From positions 177,571 through 241,570 of the forward strand of contig JAFNMF010000001.1 in NCBI GenBank assembly GCA_026537415.1: a stretch of 64,000 bases of DNA, given 5' to 3'. Positions 18,172 to 26,485 of the stretch are shown here, in pieces. The position numbers and the translations under genes were made by a program. The notes beneath the pieces were generated by a model. That model was not told the origin of the DNA and did no database searches. It saw only the letters and a list, made by a program, of their open reading frames with translations. Numbering within the stretch: position 1 is the first letter of the stretch; the number at the start of each line of letters is the position of its first letter. Origin of the DNA: Acetobacteraceae bacterium B3987. Its GTDB lineage: Bacteria; Pseudomonadota; Alphaproteobacteria; Acetobacterales; Acetobacteraceae.

Positions 18172-19092
18172 ATGGCCTTTAAAAAGGGAGAGACGCCTGT
18201 GAAGCTGGAACACCATAAGCCTGTATGTCTGTCGGAATTTCGAGCAGTGCTTGGGGAGGGGCCAGTCTGGATTAAGGCAGAAAATGCGTTCTATTTTGTT
18301 GATATTGTCAGTCACCGTGTTCATCGTTACAGCCTGACGGATGCGTCTTTGTCGGTGTGGAATGCTCCCAATCGCACGGGCTTCCTGCTTCCTGTCAATG
18401 ATGGGACATTTCTGGCCGGTCTGCCGGATGGCCTGCATCGGTTTGATGTGAAGACGGGTTATTTCGAGCGGGCCTGCGTGGTCGAGCCAGAAGATGAGGG
18501 CAACCGTCTGAATGATGGTTGTGTTGACCAGAGAGGGCGCATCTGGTTTGGCACGATGGATGACGGGGAAAGCCGGGACAGTGGTTCCCTGTATCGGGTT
18601 GAACATAAAAAGGGTGAGCTGGATATTTCACATTGGGATAGTGGTTATACCGTCTCCAATGGTCCGGCGATCTCTCCGTGCGGCAAGGTGTTGTATGCCT
18701 GCGATAGCCCGCAGCAGCGTATCTATGCCTTTGATATTGGCGAGGATGGCAGCCTGACTAACAAGCGTATCTTTGCGACCTTTACCAAGGGGTATCCCGA
18801 TGGTGTTGTGACGGATAGCGAGGGCAATCTTTGGTGTGGAACATGGGCCGGTGGGCAGATTACCCGTTTCCGTCCGGATGGAAGCATGATGGAGCCGATC
18901 GCCCTGCCGGTCGCCAATGTTACGAAAGTGGCTTTCGGTGGAGAGGATTACCGAACCGTATTCGTGACGACCGCTCGTAAGGGGTTAAGCCCGGAGGAGC
19001 TGGAGGCGCAACCGCAGGCAGGGGGTATTTTTGCGTTCCGCACGGATATTCCGGGCAACCCGCAGCATAGTTTTGCACTGGAGATGGTCTGA
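18172..19092 (+). CDS. SMP-30/gluconolactonase/LRE-family lactonase
   Basis: 306 residues from ATG 18172. This is a six-bladed beta-propeller. Metal ligands expected from SMP-30 are visible as E29 (LGEGPVW), N163 (YTVSNG) and D210 (PDGVVTD), and N114 (RLNDG) lines the substrate site. The enzyme hydrolyses aldonolactones such as glucono- or xylono-lactone to the acids; acetic acid bacteria make these lactones by periplasmic sugar oxidation. No signal peptide is visible, so it acts in the cytoplasm. A GTG at 18199 has a better placed Shine-Dalgarno (AAGGGAGAG) and may be the real start. Confidence 0.9.
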   Translation: MAFKKGETPVKLEHHKPVCLSEFRAVLGEGPVWIKAENAFYFVDIVSHRVHRYSLTDASLSVWNAPNRTGFLLPVNDGTFLAGLPDGLHRFDVKTGYFERACVVEPEDEGNRLNDGCVDQRGRIWFGTMDDGESRDSGSLYRVEHKKGELDISHWDSGYTVSNGPAISPCGKVLYACDSPQQRIYAFDIGEDGSLTNKRIFATFTKGYPDGVVTDSEGNLWCGTWAGGQITRFRPDGSMMEPIALPVANVTKVAFGGEDYRTVFVTTARKGLSPEELEAQPQAGGIFAFRTDIPGNPQHSFALEMV

Positions 19093-19121
19093 ACTGTTCT
19101 GGTAAGGCCGTTCAAAGGAAG

Positions 19122-19145
19122 AAGGGGCCTCATGGCCCCTTTTTT
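19122..19145 (+). terminator. Terminator of the SMP-30 gene
   Basis: AAGGGGCC at 19122-19129 pairs with GGCCCCTT at 19134-19141 around a TCAT loop, and a T run follows. It lies between two convergent genes and may serve both. Confidence 0.85.
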
Positions 19146-19161
19146 GTGTCTATGCTGGTAA

Positions 19162-19581
19162 TCAGCCTAGAAGAGCCTGAATTTGGGGGACGAGCGGAGC
19201 GTCAGCCTTGGGCATGGGATACTCGCCCAGTCTGGCGGCTGGTACCCAGGCCAGATTTTGGCCTTCCCGTCCGACAGGCTCGTTTTTCCAGTCCCGTACA
19301 AGATAGAGAATCATAAGCAGATGGAAGGTGGCGCAATCCTCGCTTACAAAGGTGAAGGGTTTCAGAGCATCTGGCTGAACGGTGATGCCTAGTTCCTCAT
19401 GTAATTCCCTTACCAGTGCGGCTTCTGGAGATTCTGGGACTTCCACTTTCCCGCCGGGGAACTCCCACAGTCCGGCAAAGGTCTTGCCTTCCGGCCGCTG
19501 TGCCAGCAGGACGGTGTTGTCCTGTCTGATGAGAATGGCCGCCGTGACAAGCAGTGTATGGGGACGGAAAGGTGAGGTCAT
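19162..19581 (-). CDS. mutT: Nudix hydrolase, MutT type (8-oxo-dGTP diphosphatase)
   Basis: 139 residues. The Nudix box fits exactly: G44, five residues, E50, seven residues, then R58-E59-L60, E62-E63, G65. The strand VTAAILIRQDNTVLLAQR and the FAGLWEFPGGKVE segment are those of MutT, which cleans 8-oxo-dGTP from the nucleotide pool to prevent A-T to C-G mutations. It is a single-domain form without the fused thiamine-phosphate synthase-like domain seen in some proteobacteria. The gene stands alone. Confidence 0.9.
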   Translation of the reverse strand: MTSPFRPHTLLVTAAILIRQDNTVLLAQRPEGKTFAGLWEFPGGKVEVPESPEAALVRELHEELGITVQPDALKPFTFVSEDCATFHLLMILYLVRDWKNEPVGREGQNLAWVPAARLGEYPMPKADAPLVPQIQALLG

Positions 19582-19688
19582 CAGAGGCTCCGTATCCAGA
19601 ATGTCATGTTGTGTGAAGAGAGGGTTGAAAATGCGCCTTTTATGCCACAGGGGAAAGGGGAAACGTTAAAAAAAGCCATATGAACCTT

Positions 19689-19707
19689 GGCGGTAGCCGC
19701 TACTGCC
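19689..19707 (+). other. Tight hairpin upstream of the TonB receptor gene
   Basis: GGCGGTAG at 19689-19696 pairs with CTACTGCC at 19700-19707 (one G-U pair) around a three-base loop. It lies about 60 bases before the TonB-receptor start. No T run follows and no known riboswitch motif was recognised. Confidence 0.4.
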
Positions 19708-19769
19708 CGGTAGGAAGCTAAGCATAACTTGAGTGGATAGCTGCCCTGACTTGGAGACAACCCCCGGTC

Positions 19770-22355
19770 ATGGGCTTTTTATTGTGTACCGACATTATGG
19801 GAGTGCCAGACGCATTGCGCCGCCATCTTCTTCTATCCTCCGCAGCCATTTTTCTGGGAATGGGTGGCGGAGCTGCTTTCGCCCAGATTCGATCCTCAAT
19901 GCCAGCGGCTCCTGCCAGTAAGGCAGCGGGAAAGCCTGCTACATCGCATGGCAGAACCGGGGCGGCACATCGGCAGGGTGTTCATAAAGGGGCATCCCGA
20001 AAGGGTGGAGCAGCGGGGCAGGAAAGTAGTGGAATCAGTGCGGCAAGCACCAGCGCAGGGCCGATAAAGAAGGTCAGCCATCATCGGCCGAAATATGTAT
20101 CGGCTCATGGTGTGCAGAGCCTTTCCGTCCATGCTTCCCATGCTAGCCATTCTTCGGAACTGGCTGTGCCTAAAAGCGTGATGAAGGAATATGTCCCGGG
20201 CACCAGTCCCTATAAGGCACTGGACCGTATGCCGGGGGTGAGTTTCACATCCACGGACCCGTTTGGTGTCGATAGTTTCGGGGCCAATCTTTATGTCCGT
20301 GGGTTCTTTATGAATCAGTTGGGCGTGACGCTGGATGGCATCCCACTGAACGATCAGACCTATCAGTCCGTCAATGGTCTTAGCCTTGCTTCGGCTATCA
20401 TTCCTGATGATATCAATAGCATGACCATGTCGCAGGGTGGTGGCGGTGTGGATGTGGCCTCCACCAACACGCTGGGCGGAACTATTCGTGTCACATCTAG
20501 TGACCCTTCTGACAGGTTGGGCGGTAAGGTCAGTCAGGCTTTTGGCAGCTATGGGTCTTACCGTACTTATGCACGGTTTGATTCTGGCCGGCTGAATGAC
20601 TCTGGCACGAAGTTTTACACCTCCTATGCCCGTACTGATGAAGGTATGTGGGAAGGGAAGGGCGATCAGTTCCTTCAGCAGGTCAATGCCAAGCTGGTAC
20701 AGCCGCTTGGTGAGCGTAGCAAGATTTCAGCCTTTTTCGACTGGACTGACCTTCAGCAGCAGAACTATCCGGACCTCTCATTGGGGATGATTAATAATCT
20801 GGGCTGGCGTGTGCCGCACCTCTACCCGGATTATAAAAAGGCCTATCAGTGGGCGCAGCAGTGCAATAACAGCCCGAATAATTTCATGGCCTATCCGGGG
20901 TCTAACGGGCAGGTGAATGCTTGCCAGATGCCCTATTATGATGGTGGCCAGCATGAGACCAATTTCCTTGGCGGGCTGAATCTTGACCTCGCCCTGACGG
21001 ACCATCTGACATGGCATACGACCGTTTACGGCCATGCTCAGTCCGGTGATTACAGCTATACGGCGGCAGCATCTGCGGCCTCGACTGACCCGGACCTTCA
21101 GGTCGCTACGCCGAATGGTGTGCCGCTCTATCAGGAAGTCTGGAAGAACAGTCAGCAGCGTTTCGGTATTACGAGCAGTCTGGATTATCGCTGGGGCCAT
21201 CACAGGATCGACACGGGCGTCTGGTACGAGAATAACAACCAGACCGCCGGGCTGTATAATTATCTGGAGCCAGAACTGGGAGCAGGGGCTCCCGTCAAGG
21301 CGGTTGGGCCTTATGATGTTTATGGGCCTGCGGACCGGGTCTATAACTTCAAATGGCGCACCAATGTGGTGCAGACCCATCTTCAGGATACCTATACCAT
21401 TCTCAAGGGGTTGACCCTGACAGCAGGCTTCCGCTCGCTGATTTCCCAGACATCCGGCGGGGGGCATGAGAATGACAATTCATGGGCGGCTCTGGATGCT
21501 GGCGGTCTGCCTTCTGGCTCGCTGCATGCTACAGGGGCCTTCCTGCCGCATTTCAATCTGGACTGGCGACTGAACCGGCAGAATGAGTTCTATATCGACG
21601 TGTCCAAGAACATGCGTGCCTATGAGGTATCTGGCACGGGTGTGGCCAATTCGCTGTTTTCTGTGCCTAATCAGCAGGAGTTCCTGCGGCAGAAGGCGCA
21701 GTCCAAACCGGCTCGTGCATGGACCTATATGGGGGGGTATCGCTTTACGTCTTCCATCGTTCAGCTGGATGCCACGGTTTATCATTCCACTCTGATGCAT
21801 GAGCTGTTGGCTGGAGCGCGTGGAACGATGTTCAACCCGATCTCTGAAGAGTTCGATTTCGGGCGTATCTCCATGACGGGGGCCAATGGTAGCGTGGCCA
21901 TCCGTCCGCTACCGGGATTGGTCATCACCAATACGCTCAGCTACAACAAGGGTACATATGACCGTGATGTGACCTCCAGTGCCGGGAACTACTACCCGCT
22001 GAAGGGCAAGCACATCGTCAATTACCCGTCATGGATGTATAAGACGTCCATTGCCTACACATGGCATGGGATTAATGCGCATTTCGATGCTAATTACTTC
22101 GGCAAGCGTTACTATAGCTTCATGAACGATACGTCTGTTGGCAGCTACTGGCTGGCCAATACGGGGGTGAACTATACGTTCAAGAAACTCGCTGGCGTGC
22201 GGGACCTGACGGTCAGCTTTAATGTCTATAACCTGTTCAATAACAAGTATATCGCCATGATGGGCGAGAATAATAACCCGCCCGTGGGGGATTATCAGTC
22301 TCTGGAACGGGGGGCGACACGGGAATATTTCGGGACGATCAGCGCAGCGTTCTGA
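19770..22355 (+). CDS. TonB-dependent outer-membrane receptor
   Basis: 861 residues. A signal peptide ends near GAAFAQ (about residue 39); ATG 19797 at residue 10 is an alternative start. An unusual Ser/His/Lys/Ala-rich stretch (about 40-130) precedes the plug. The plug (about 135-250) has DRMPGVSF, a conserved VRGF and the GTIRVTS end. The 22-strand barrel follows and ends in the aromatic C-terminal residue (ISAAF). No STN signalling domain is present. Such receptors import siderophores, haem, vitamins or sugars with energy from TonB/ExbBD. No ligand-specific neighbour is present, so the substrate is unknown. Confidence 0.93.
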   Translation: MGFLLCTDIMGVPDALRRHLLLSSAAIFLGMGGGAAFAQIRSSMPAAPASKAAGKPATSHGRTGAAHRQGVHKGASRKGGAAGQESSGISAASTSAGPIKKVSHHRPKYVSAHGVQSLSVHASHASHSSELAVPKSVMKEYVPGTSPYKALDRMPGVSFTSTDPFGVDSFGANLYVRGFFMNQLGVTLDGIPLNDQTYQSVNGLSLASAIIPDDINSMTMSQGGGGVDVASTNTLGGTIRVTSSDPSDRLGGKVSQAFGSYGSYRTYARFDSGRLNDSGTKFYTSYARTDEGMWEGKGDQFLQQVNAKLVQPLGERSKISAFFDWTDLQQQNYPDLSLGMINNLGWRVPHLYPDYKKAYQWAQQCNNSPNNFMAYPGSNGQVNACQMPYYDGGQHETNFLGGLNLDLALTDHLTWHTTVYGHAQSGDYSYTAAASAASTDPDLQVATPNGVPLYQEVWKNSQQRFGITSSLDYRWGHHRIDTGVWYENNNQTAGLYNYLEPELGAGAPVKAVGPYDVYGPADRVYNFKWRTNVVQTHLQDTYTILKGLTLTAGFRSLISQTSGGGHENDNSWAALDAGGLPSGSLHATGAFLPHFNLDWRLNRQNEFYIDVSKNMRAYEVSGTGVANSLFSVPNQQEFLRQKAQSKPARAWTYMGGYRFTSSIVQLDATVYHSTLMHELLAGARGTMFNPISEEFDFGRISMTGANGSVAIRPLPGLVITNTLSYNKGTYDRDVTSSAGNYYPLKGKHIVNYPSWMYKTSIAYTWHGINAHFDANYFGKRYYSFMNDTSVGSYWLANTGVNYTFKKLAGVRDLTVSFNVYNLFNNKYIAMMGENNNPPVGDYQSLERGATREYFGTISAAF

Positions 22356-22374
22356 TGGTCTGACAGAATAAGAG

Positions 22375-22409
22375 AAACGGCCCGTTCTGGTTTCAGGCGG
22401 GCCGTTTTT
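22375..22409 (+). terminator. Terminator of the TonB receptor gene
   Basis: AAACGGCCCG pairs with CGGGCCGTTT around a 13-base loop, followed by TT. It lies between convergent genes, and the flanking A and T runs allow action in both directions. Confidence 0.85.
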
Positions 22410-22412
22410 GTA

Positions 22413-23288
22413 TCAGCGGGTTTCTTCGGCCAGTTCGGCACTCAGGGCCGTGATGAACTGGGAGGCCACCCGGCCGGAGCGGCTGCCTCGTTGGATGGAC
22501 CATTGCAGCGCACGGCGGTGCAGCTCATCTTTGGCAATGGGGAGTTTCCGGTCCGCTGCATAAGCATCAATGATGCTCAGATAATGGGGCTGGGACGCTC
22601 CATACAGGCCAATCCACAGCCCGAACCGGTCGGAGAGGGAGACCTTTTCTTCAATGGCCTCACCAGGATTGATGGCATCTCCGGCTTCATTTTCGATCAT
22701 GTTCTGCGGCATAAGGTGGCGGCGGTTGGAGGTGGCATAGACCAGCACATTATCTGGTCGTCCAGCAATGCCGCCATCAAGGATGGATTTCAGCGATTTG
22801 TAATCGGCATCCTGCGTTTCGAAGGAGAGGTCGTCACAAAAGAGGATGACCCGGCGGGCACTGCGGCGCAGTAGGGCCAGAAGCTGCGGCAGGGTGCTGA
22901 GGTCATCTCGTGGAATCTCGATCAAGGCGAGAGGTGGCTGGCCATCCTTACGTTGTTCCTCATTGACGGCCAGCAGGCAGGCTTTGACAAGTGAGGATTT
23001 GCCCATGCCTCGTGCCCCCCAGAGCATGACATTATTGGCAGCCAGCCCGTGGGCGAAGAAACGTGTATTGCCCATGACCTGCCTTATTTGCCGGTCGATG
23101 CCTTTCAGCAGATTAAGCGGAACGGCCTGCATCTGGGGGATGGGCAGCAGGTGGCCAGTTGCTCCCTGCCAGAGGAACGCATCCTGCGTAAAATCATCCA
23201 GTATGGTGGGGTCTGCCGGTGGAGGTGCCATGCGCTCCAGACTGTCGGCGATACGGGTCAGGAGGGGGATGATGGCGGTTGTAGGCAT
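22413..23288 (-). CDS. DUF815-family AAA+ ATPase
   Basis: 291 residues from ATG 23288, which is preceded by AGGAAG; longer starts up to 23354 overlap the yajC promoter region. Walker A is GARGMGKSS (91-99), Walker B is VILFCDDLSF, and the sensor-like VYATSNRRHL follows. DUF815 proteins are conserved, function-poor ATPases related to DnaA/DnaC-type AAA+ proteins and common in Proteobacteria. The arrangement with yajC on the other strand gives no functional hint. Confidence 0.88.
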   Translation of the reverse strand: MPTTAIIPLLTRIADSLERMAPPPADPTILDDFTQDAFLWQGATGHLLPIPQMQAVPLNLLKGIDRQIRQVMGNTRFFAHGLAANNVMLWGARGMGKSSLVKACLLAVNEEQRKDGQPPLALIEIPRDDLSTLPQLLALLRRSARRVILFCDDLSFETQDADYKSLKSILDGGIAGRPDNVLVYATSNRRHLMPQNMIENEAGDAINPGEAIEEKVSLSDRFGLWIGLYGASQPHYLSIIDAYAADRKLPIAKDELHRRALQWSIQRGSRSGRVASQFITALSAELAEETR

Positions 23289-23308
23289 GGTCTTCCTGTA
23301 TAATGAAC

Positions 23309-23336
23309 TTGACGTGACACCCCGGAGCGATATGGT
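23309..23336 (+). promoter_or_regulatory. Candidate sigma70 promoter of yajC
   Basis: TTGACG at 23309-23314 and TATGGT at 23331-23336 are separated by 16 bases. The site lies 20 to 48 bases before the first yajC ATG, in the gap to the divergent DUF815 gene. Confidence 0.4.
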
Positions 23337-23356
23337 CCCGGGAGTATCCCACAAAG

Positions 23357-23722
23357 ATGGAACTAAAATTACCTATGAACAATCTTCTTTTCTCCACGGC
23401 CTATGCCGCTGACGCAGGCGGTGCTTTCAATTCGGCTGCACTGATGCAGTATGCACCGATCGTTCTGGTCTTTATTGTTTTCTACTTCCTGCTCATCCGT
23501 CCACAGCAGAAGCGGCAGCGTCAGCTGCGTGAGGAGCAGAACAACCTGCGCCGTGGTGATCGGATTGTCACAGCAGGGGGTATCCTGGGTACGGTGCAGA
23601 ACACTCGTGATGATTCTCAGGAAGTGGATGTAGAAATCGCACAGGGCGTGAAGGTGAAGGTTATCCGTAGCACGATCACGACTGTTCTTTCCCGTGAGGA
23701 AAAAGTCGCCAACGATTCATGA
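23357..23722 (+). CDS. yajC: Preprotein translocase subunit YajC
   Basis: 121 residues from ATG 23357; the ATG at 23375 fits the family start slightly better. One membrane helix (about 31-47) is followed by the conserved FYFLLIRPQQKR and a cytoplasmic domain with RRGDRIVTAGGILG. YajC is an accessory subunit of the SecDF complex at the Sec translocon. The usual following genes secD and secF are not here: a terminator and the convergent sodB come next. Confidence 0.96.
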   Translation: MELKLPMNNLLFSTAYAADAGGAFNSAALMQYAPIVLVFIVFYFLLIRPQQKRQRQLREEQNNLRRGDRIVTAGGILGTVQNTRDDSQEVDVEIAQGVKVKVIRSTITTVLSREEKVANDS

Positions 23723-23761
23723 GGTGAGATCAGTGGCATAGTTTGCCCTATTGATTTGAAG

Positions 23762-23802
23762 AAAAAAGGCCCTGCCACGACATTCCGTGGCAGGGCCTTT
23801 TT
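23762..23802. terminator. Bidirectional terminator between yajC and sodB
   Basis: A long perfect stem (GGCCCTGCCACG with CGTGGCAGGGCC) is flanked by six A on the left and five T on the right. It ends both convergent genes. Confidence 0.93.
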
Positions 23803-23822
23803 ATGCAGGGTTGATCCGTGGA

Positions 23823-24431
23823 TCAGGCACCCTTCAGGCAGCTTTCGGCGTACTCGTAGTTAGCGAGACGGTCGAGGAAGTTGGTGACGTAGTCCGGGCG
23901 GCGGTTACGGAAGTCCAGATAATAGGAGTGTTCCCACACATCCAGGCCCAGCAGCGTACGGCCTTCATCTTCGGAGAGCGGGTTGGCAGCGTTGGCTGTC
24001 TTTGTGACTTTCAGCTTGCCGTCAGACCCTAGAACCAGCCATGCCCAACCAGACCCGAACTGGGTCGTCGCAGCCTGCTTGAAAGCAGCCTTAAAGGCAT
24101 CAACAGATCCGAAATCTTCTACCAGCTTCTTTTCCAGCTCACCGGGGATTTTGCCGCCTTTGGGGGAGAGGCAGTTCCAGAAAATGCAGTGGTTCCAGTG
24201 CTGTCCGGCATTATTGAAGACCGGTGCAAGAGAGGAGTCAGCATGGGAAAGGGCAATGATCTCCTCAAGTGCCTTGCCTGCCAGTTCCGGCTTGCTCTCG
24301 ACAAAACCGTTCAGGGCTGTGACGTAAGCCTGATGGTGCTTGCCGTGGTGCAGCTCCAGCGTTTCCTGGCACATGCCAGCATCGGCCAGTGCGTTTTCGG
24401 CATAGGGGAGTTTTGGGAGCTCAAAAGCCAT
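23823..24431 (-). CDS. sodB: Superoxide dismutase, Fe type (Fe/Mn family)
   Basis: 202 residues from ATG 24431, which has GGAAG seven bases upstream; longer starts add a family-foreign N-terminus. Metal ligands are H28 (LHHGKHH), H81 (WNHCIFWNC), D164 and H168 (DVWEHSYY). A glutamine at 77, four residues before H81, is the FeSOD arrangement, so iron is the likelier metal. It converts superoxide to hydrogen peroxide and oxygen in the cytoplasm. The strictly aerobic oxidative life of acetic acid bacteria makes this a central enzyme. Confidence 0.96.
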   Translation of the reverse strand: MAFELPKLPYAENALADAGMCQETLELHHGKHHQAYVTALNGFVESKPELAGKALEEIIALSHADSSLAPVFNNAGQHWNHCIFWNCLSPKGGKIPGELEKKLVEDFGSVDAFKAAFKQAATTQFGSGWAWLVLGSDGKLKVTKTANAANPLSEDEGRTLLGLDVWEHSYYLDFRNRRPDYVTNFLDRLANYEYAESCLKGA

Positions 24432-24454
24432 GTGAATCTTCCTTAACATATAAG

Positions 24455-24477
24455 GGGCAGAGAGTATCTCCCTGCCC
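24455..24477 (-). promoter_or_regulatory. Stem-loop in the sodB leader
   Basis: GGGCAG at 24455-24460 pairs with CTGCCC at 24472-24477, with an inner GAG/CTC stem. It sits between the predicted sodB promoter and the Shine-Dalgarno. It could stabilise the mRNA or take part in iron-dependent control; the sequence alone does not say. Confidence 0.4.
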
Positions 24478-24492
24478 ATTCATGACACCCTT

Positions 24493-24521
24493 TAGCTATG
24501 GTTGCCGGGCGGTAACGTCAA
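24493..24521 (-). promoter_or_regulatory. Candidate sigma70 promoter of sodB
   Basis: On the minus strand TTGACG and TAGCTA are separated by exactly 17 bases. The transcript would start about 55 bases before the sodB ATG. Confidence 0.5.
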
Positions 24522-24584
24522 GACGTATGGGGCACTCTATCTCAAAAAAAGAGTAAATTGGTCCAATATTTCTTGGTGGCAGAA

Positions 24585-25457
24585 CTAGCGGTTGGCTGCA
24601 CTTTGCTCCATCTGAGAGATGAGGGCGGCATAATCCTCAGTTGCATGATAGCGGTTGGAGGCTGCCAGATTTTGGGAGGCCGCTGCCATGCCATGCATCG
24701 GGACCCCACAGCGGCGGGCTGCCTCCATAAGCAGGCCCATATCCTTGCTCATTAGGCGGGTTGGGAACTGGGATGGGAATTGCTCCACCTTACCCATACC
24801 GATTTTGCGTTTGTGATGGGGGCTGATGACGGCCAGTTCCTGCAAGGCATCAAAAAGCACATTGCGCTCCACGCCTGCGGCAAGTCCGTAAGCAATGCCT
24901 TCAGCAATGATGTTCAGTGTACCACCCATGATGCCGTTAACGACCAGCTTCAGCCGTGCCGCACTTCCAGCGGGGCCTGTATGGATGGTGATGCGGCCGA
25001 TACAGTCCAGAATGGGTCGGGCTTGTTTCAGTGTTTCCTTGGGGCCGCCTACCAGCATGATGAGGGCACCTTTTTCGGCCTCTGGTGTACTGCCAGACAT
25101 GGGGGCGTCCATCACGGCAACGTTGCGCTCACCTAGCAGGACCGCAAGATGATCGGCTTGTTCCGGTGAAACAGTAGAAGTGTCCAGAACAAGTTGTCCC
25201 TCACGCAACCCGGCTAGAAGGCCATCAGGACCATGTAGGGCTTCGTTCTCGGCAGCGTCATCGGGGACGCATAGAATGACGGCATCACTCTGTTCCGCTA
25301 CAAGGCGGGGGGAGGGCAGCATGGCAACATCTGCATTACCATGTCCCTTACCCGATGGTGTGTAGGCGACAATTTCGTAACCTGCCTGCTCCAGATTCTG
25401 CCCCATGAGCGAGGCCATGGCGCCGTAACCGATGAAACCGATAGTGCTGATGGACAT
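24585..25457 (-). CDS. NAD(P)-dependent beta-hydroxyacid dehydrogenase family protein
   Basis: 290 residues. The Rossmann motif GFIGYGAMASLMGQNL (about 7-22) opens the chain. The substrate-binding motif DAPMSGSTPEAEKG (about 117-130) and the catalytic-lysine region KLVVNGIMGGTLN follow (about 170). This is the 3-hydroxyisobutyrate/6-phosphogluconate dehydrogenase-like family, whose members oxidise beta-hydroxyacids or reduce semialdehydes such as tartronate or succinate semialdehyde. The exact substrate is open. The Shine-Dalgarno is AAGGAGCG. The gene stands between sodB and the NYN gene, each apparently separately transcribed. Confidence 0.88.
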   Translation of the reverse strand: MSISTIGFIGYGAMASLMGQNLEQAGYEIVAYTPSGKGHGNADVAMLPSPRLVAEQSDAVILCVPDDAAENEALHGPDGLLAGLREGQLVLDTSTVSPEQADHLAVLLGERNVAVMDAPMSGSTPEAEKGALIMLVGGPKETLKQARPILDCIGRITIHTGPAGSAARLKLVVNGIMGGTLNIIAEGIAYGLAAGVERNVLFDALQELAVISPHHKRKIGMGKVEQFPSQFPTRLMSKDMGLLMEAARRCGVPMHGMAAASQNLAASNRYHATEDYAALISQMEQSAANR

Positions 25458-25539
25458 GGGTCGCTCCTTTTTTAGTTCTGCTTCTAATCTTTATCCTTAA
25501 TGGAGATGGTATGGCGTTGTCAGGGCGTAAAGGGGGCAA

Positions 25540-25563
25540 GAAAAAACCCCGCCGAAGCGGGGC
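25540..25563 (-). terminator. Terminator of the NYN-domain gene
   Basis: CCCCGC pairs with GCGGGG around a CGAA loop (TTCG on the minus strand). The transcript would then read six T (AAAAAA at 25541-25546 on the plus strand). It lies 13 bases behind the NYN stop codon. Confidence 0.9.
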
Positions 25564-25575
25564 TGGAGAGGAGGA

Positions 25576-26181
25576 TTATTCCTCGTCGTCGTAATCGTCT
25601 GCATCGGCCGGATGGCGGATGGGGGGACGTGAGCGGTTGTCCGCATTGCGACGGGTGAAGTGATGGGCAATATCAGCGAGTTCCACGAAATGATCTGTCT
25701 GGCGGCGCAGGTCATCGCCAATCATAGGTGGCGTCGTCTTGACGGAGGAAATGACGGTCACCCGGACCCCACGGGACTGCACAGCTTCTACCGCACGGCG
25801 CAGATCGGAATCCCCACTGACGATCACGATATGGTCCAGTCGGGGAGCCTGTTCGATTAGATCAACAGCCAGTTCGACATTCATGTTCCCTTTTACACGG
25901 CGTTGGCCGGACTGGTTGGTGAACTCCCGTGCTGTCTTGGTGACCAGATGATAGCCGTTATAGGCTAGCCAGTCTGTCAGAGGGCGGAGAGGGGAGTAAT
26001 CTTCAGTTTCCGGCATAGCGGCATAGTAAAAGGCCCGCTGGAAAGAGCACTGCTGTTCGAAGAGATCACGCAATGCAAGAAAGTCCACCTCAAAACCCAG
26101 ATTGCGTGCCGCATGGTGCAGACTGGCTCCATTGATGAAAAGTGATGTGCGATCGTTTTTGCGTAGAAGAAGATTGGACAT
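25576..26181 (-). CDS. NYN-domain (LabA/DUF88-like) protein with altered active site
   Basis: 201 residues from ATG 26181; the frame is open up to 26265. The fold is clear: an N-terminal strand SLFINGASLHHAAR, a middle KGNMNVELAVDL and VIVSGDSDLRRAVE, then a charged Asp/Glu-rich tail. In the LabA-type relatives I know these motifs read FIDGAN and KGNMD, with aspartates that bind metal for RNase activity. Here both positions are asparagine (AAT codons) and GAN is GAS, while the AVD and SGDSD aspartates remain. The protein may be a weak or inactive nuclease or an RNA-binding regulator. Its own terminator follows. Confidence 0.85.
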   Translation of the reverse strand: MSNLLLRKNDRTSLFINGASLHHAARNLGFEVDFLALRDLFEQQCSFQRAFYYAAMPETEDYSPLRPLTDWLAYNGYHLVTKTAREFTNQSGQRRVKGNMNVELAVDLIEQAPRLDHIVIVSGDSDLRRAVEAVQSRGVRVTVISSVKTTPPMIGDDLRRQTDHFVELADIAHHFTRRNADNRSRPPIRHPADADDYDDEE

Positions 26182-26485
26182 ATAGCTCACATATAGTCTT
26201 AGGCGCGAGAATTGGTCGTTAAGAAACGTCCTGTTACTTTCCTGTGCCGTATGTTGATGGGACATACAGGCTTTAAGGTATGGAGGGTGTATCGTCCGGA
26301 AGAAGATAGGACAGTCTCTCTCGCCCCCTTCTTACAGCTTTGCGTTGCGTCAATAAAGGCCTTTGTGGTAATAAAAGGTGAGATTATGAGATGAGAGAAG
26401 CAGGCCGCCTAATTATATAGCGGGTCTGTTTCTGGCCCGATGGTTGAAGGGCCATTCCAGCATGTGAGTGGGGAGAGCCGGTTTT
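26182..26485. other. Divergent intergenic region before rpoZ
   Basis: 304 bases between the minus-strand NYN gene and rpoZ. It holds the promoter candidate for rpoZ and a small TGGCCC/GGGCCA hairpin at 26433-26454. No further gene or RNA was recognised. Confidence 0.5.
26345..26374 (+). promoter_or_regulatory. Candidate sigma70 promoter of the rpoZ operon
   Basis: TTGCGT at 26345-26350 and TAATAA at 26369-26374 are separated by 18 bases. It would drive rpoZ and the following alarmone gene with a leader of about 105 bases. Confidence 0.4.

Noticed and set aside
18060-18606. Long upstream extension of the MoCF-domain gene
   Set aside because: The extra 182 codons run antisense through the SMP-30 gene and do not resemble the family, whose start is at 18060 or 18090.
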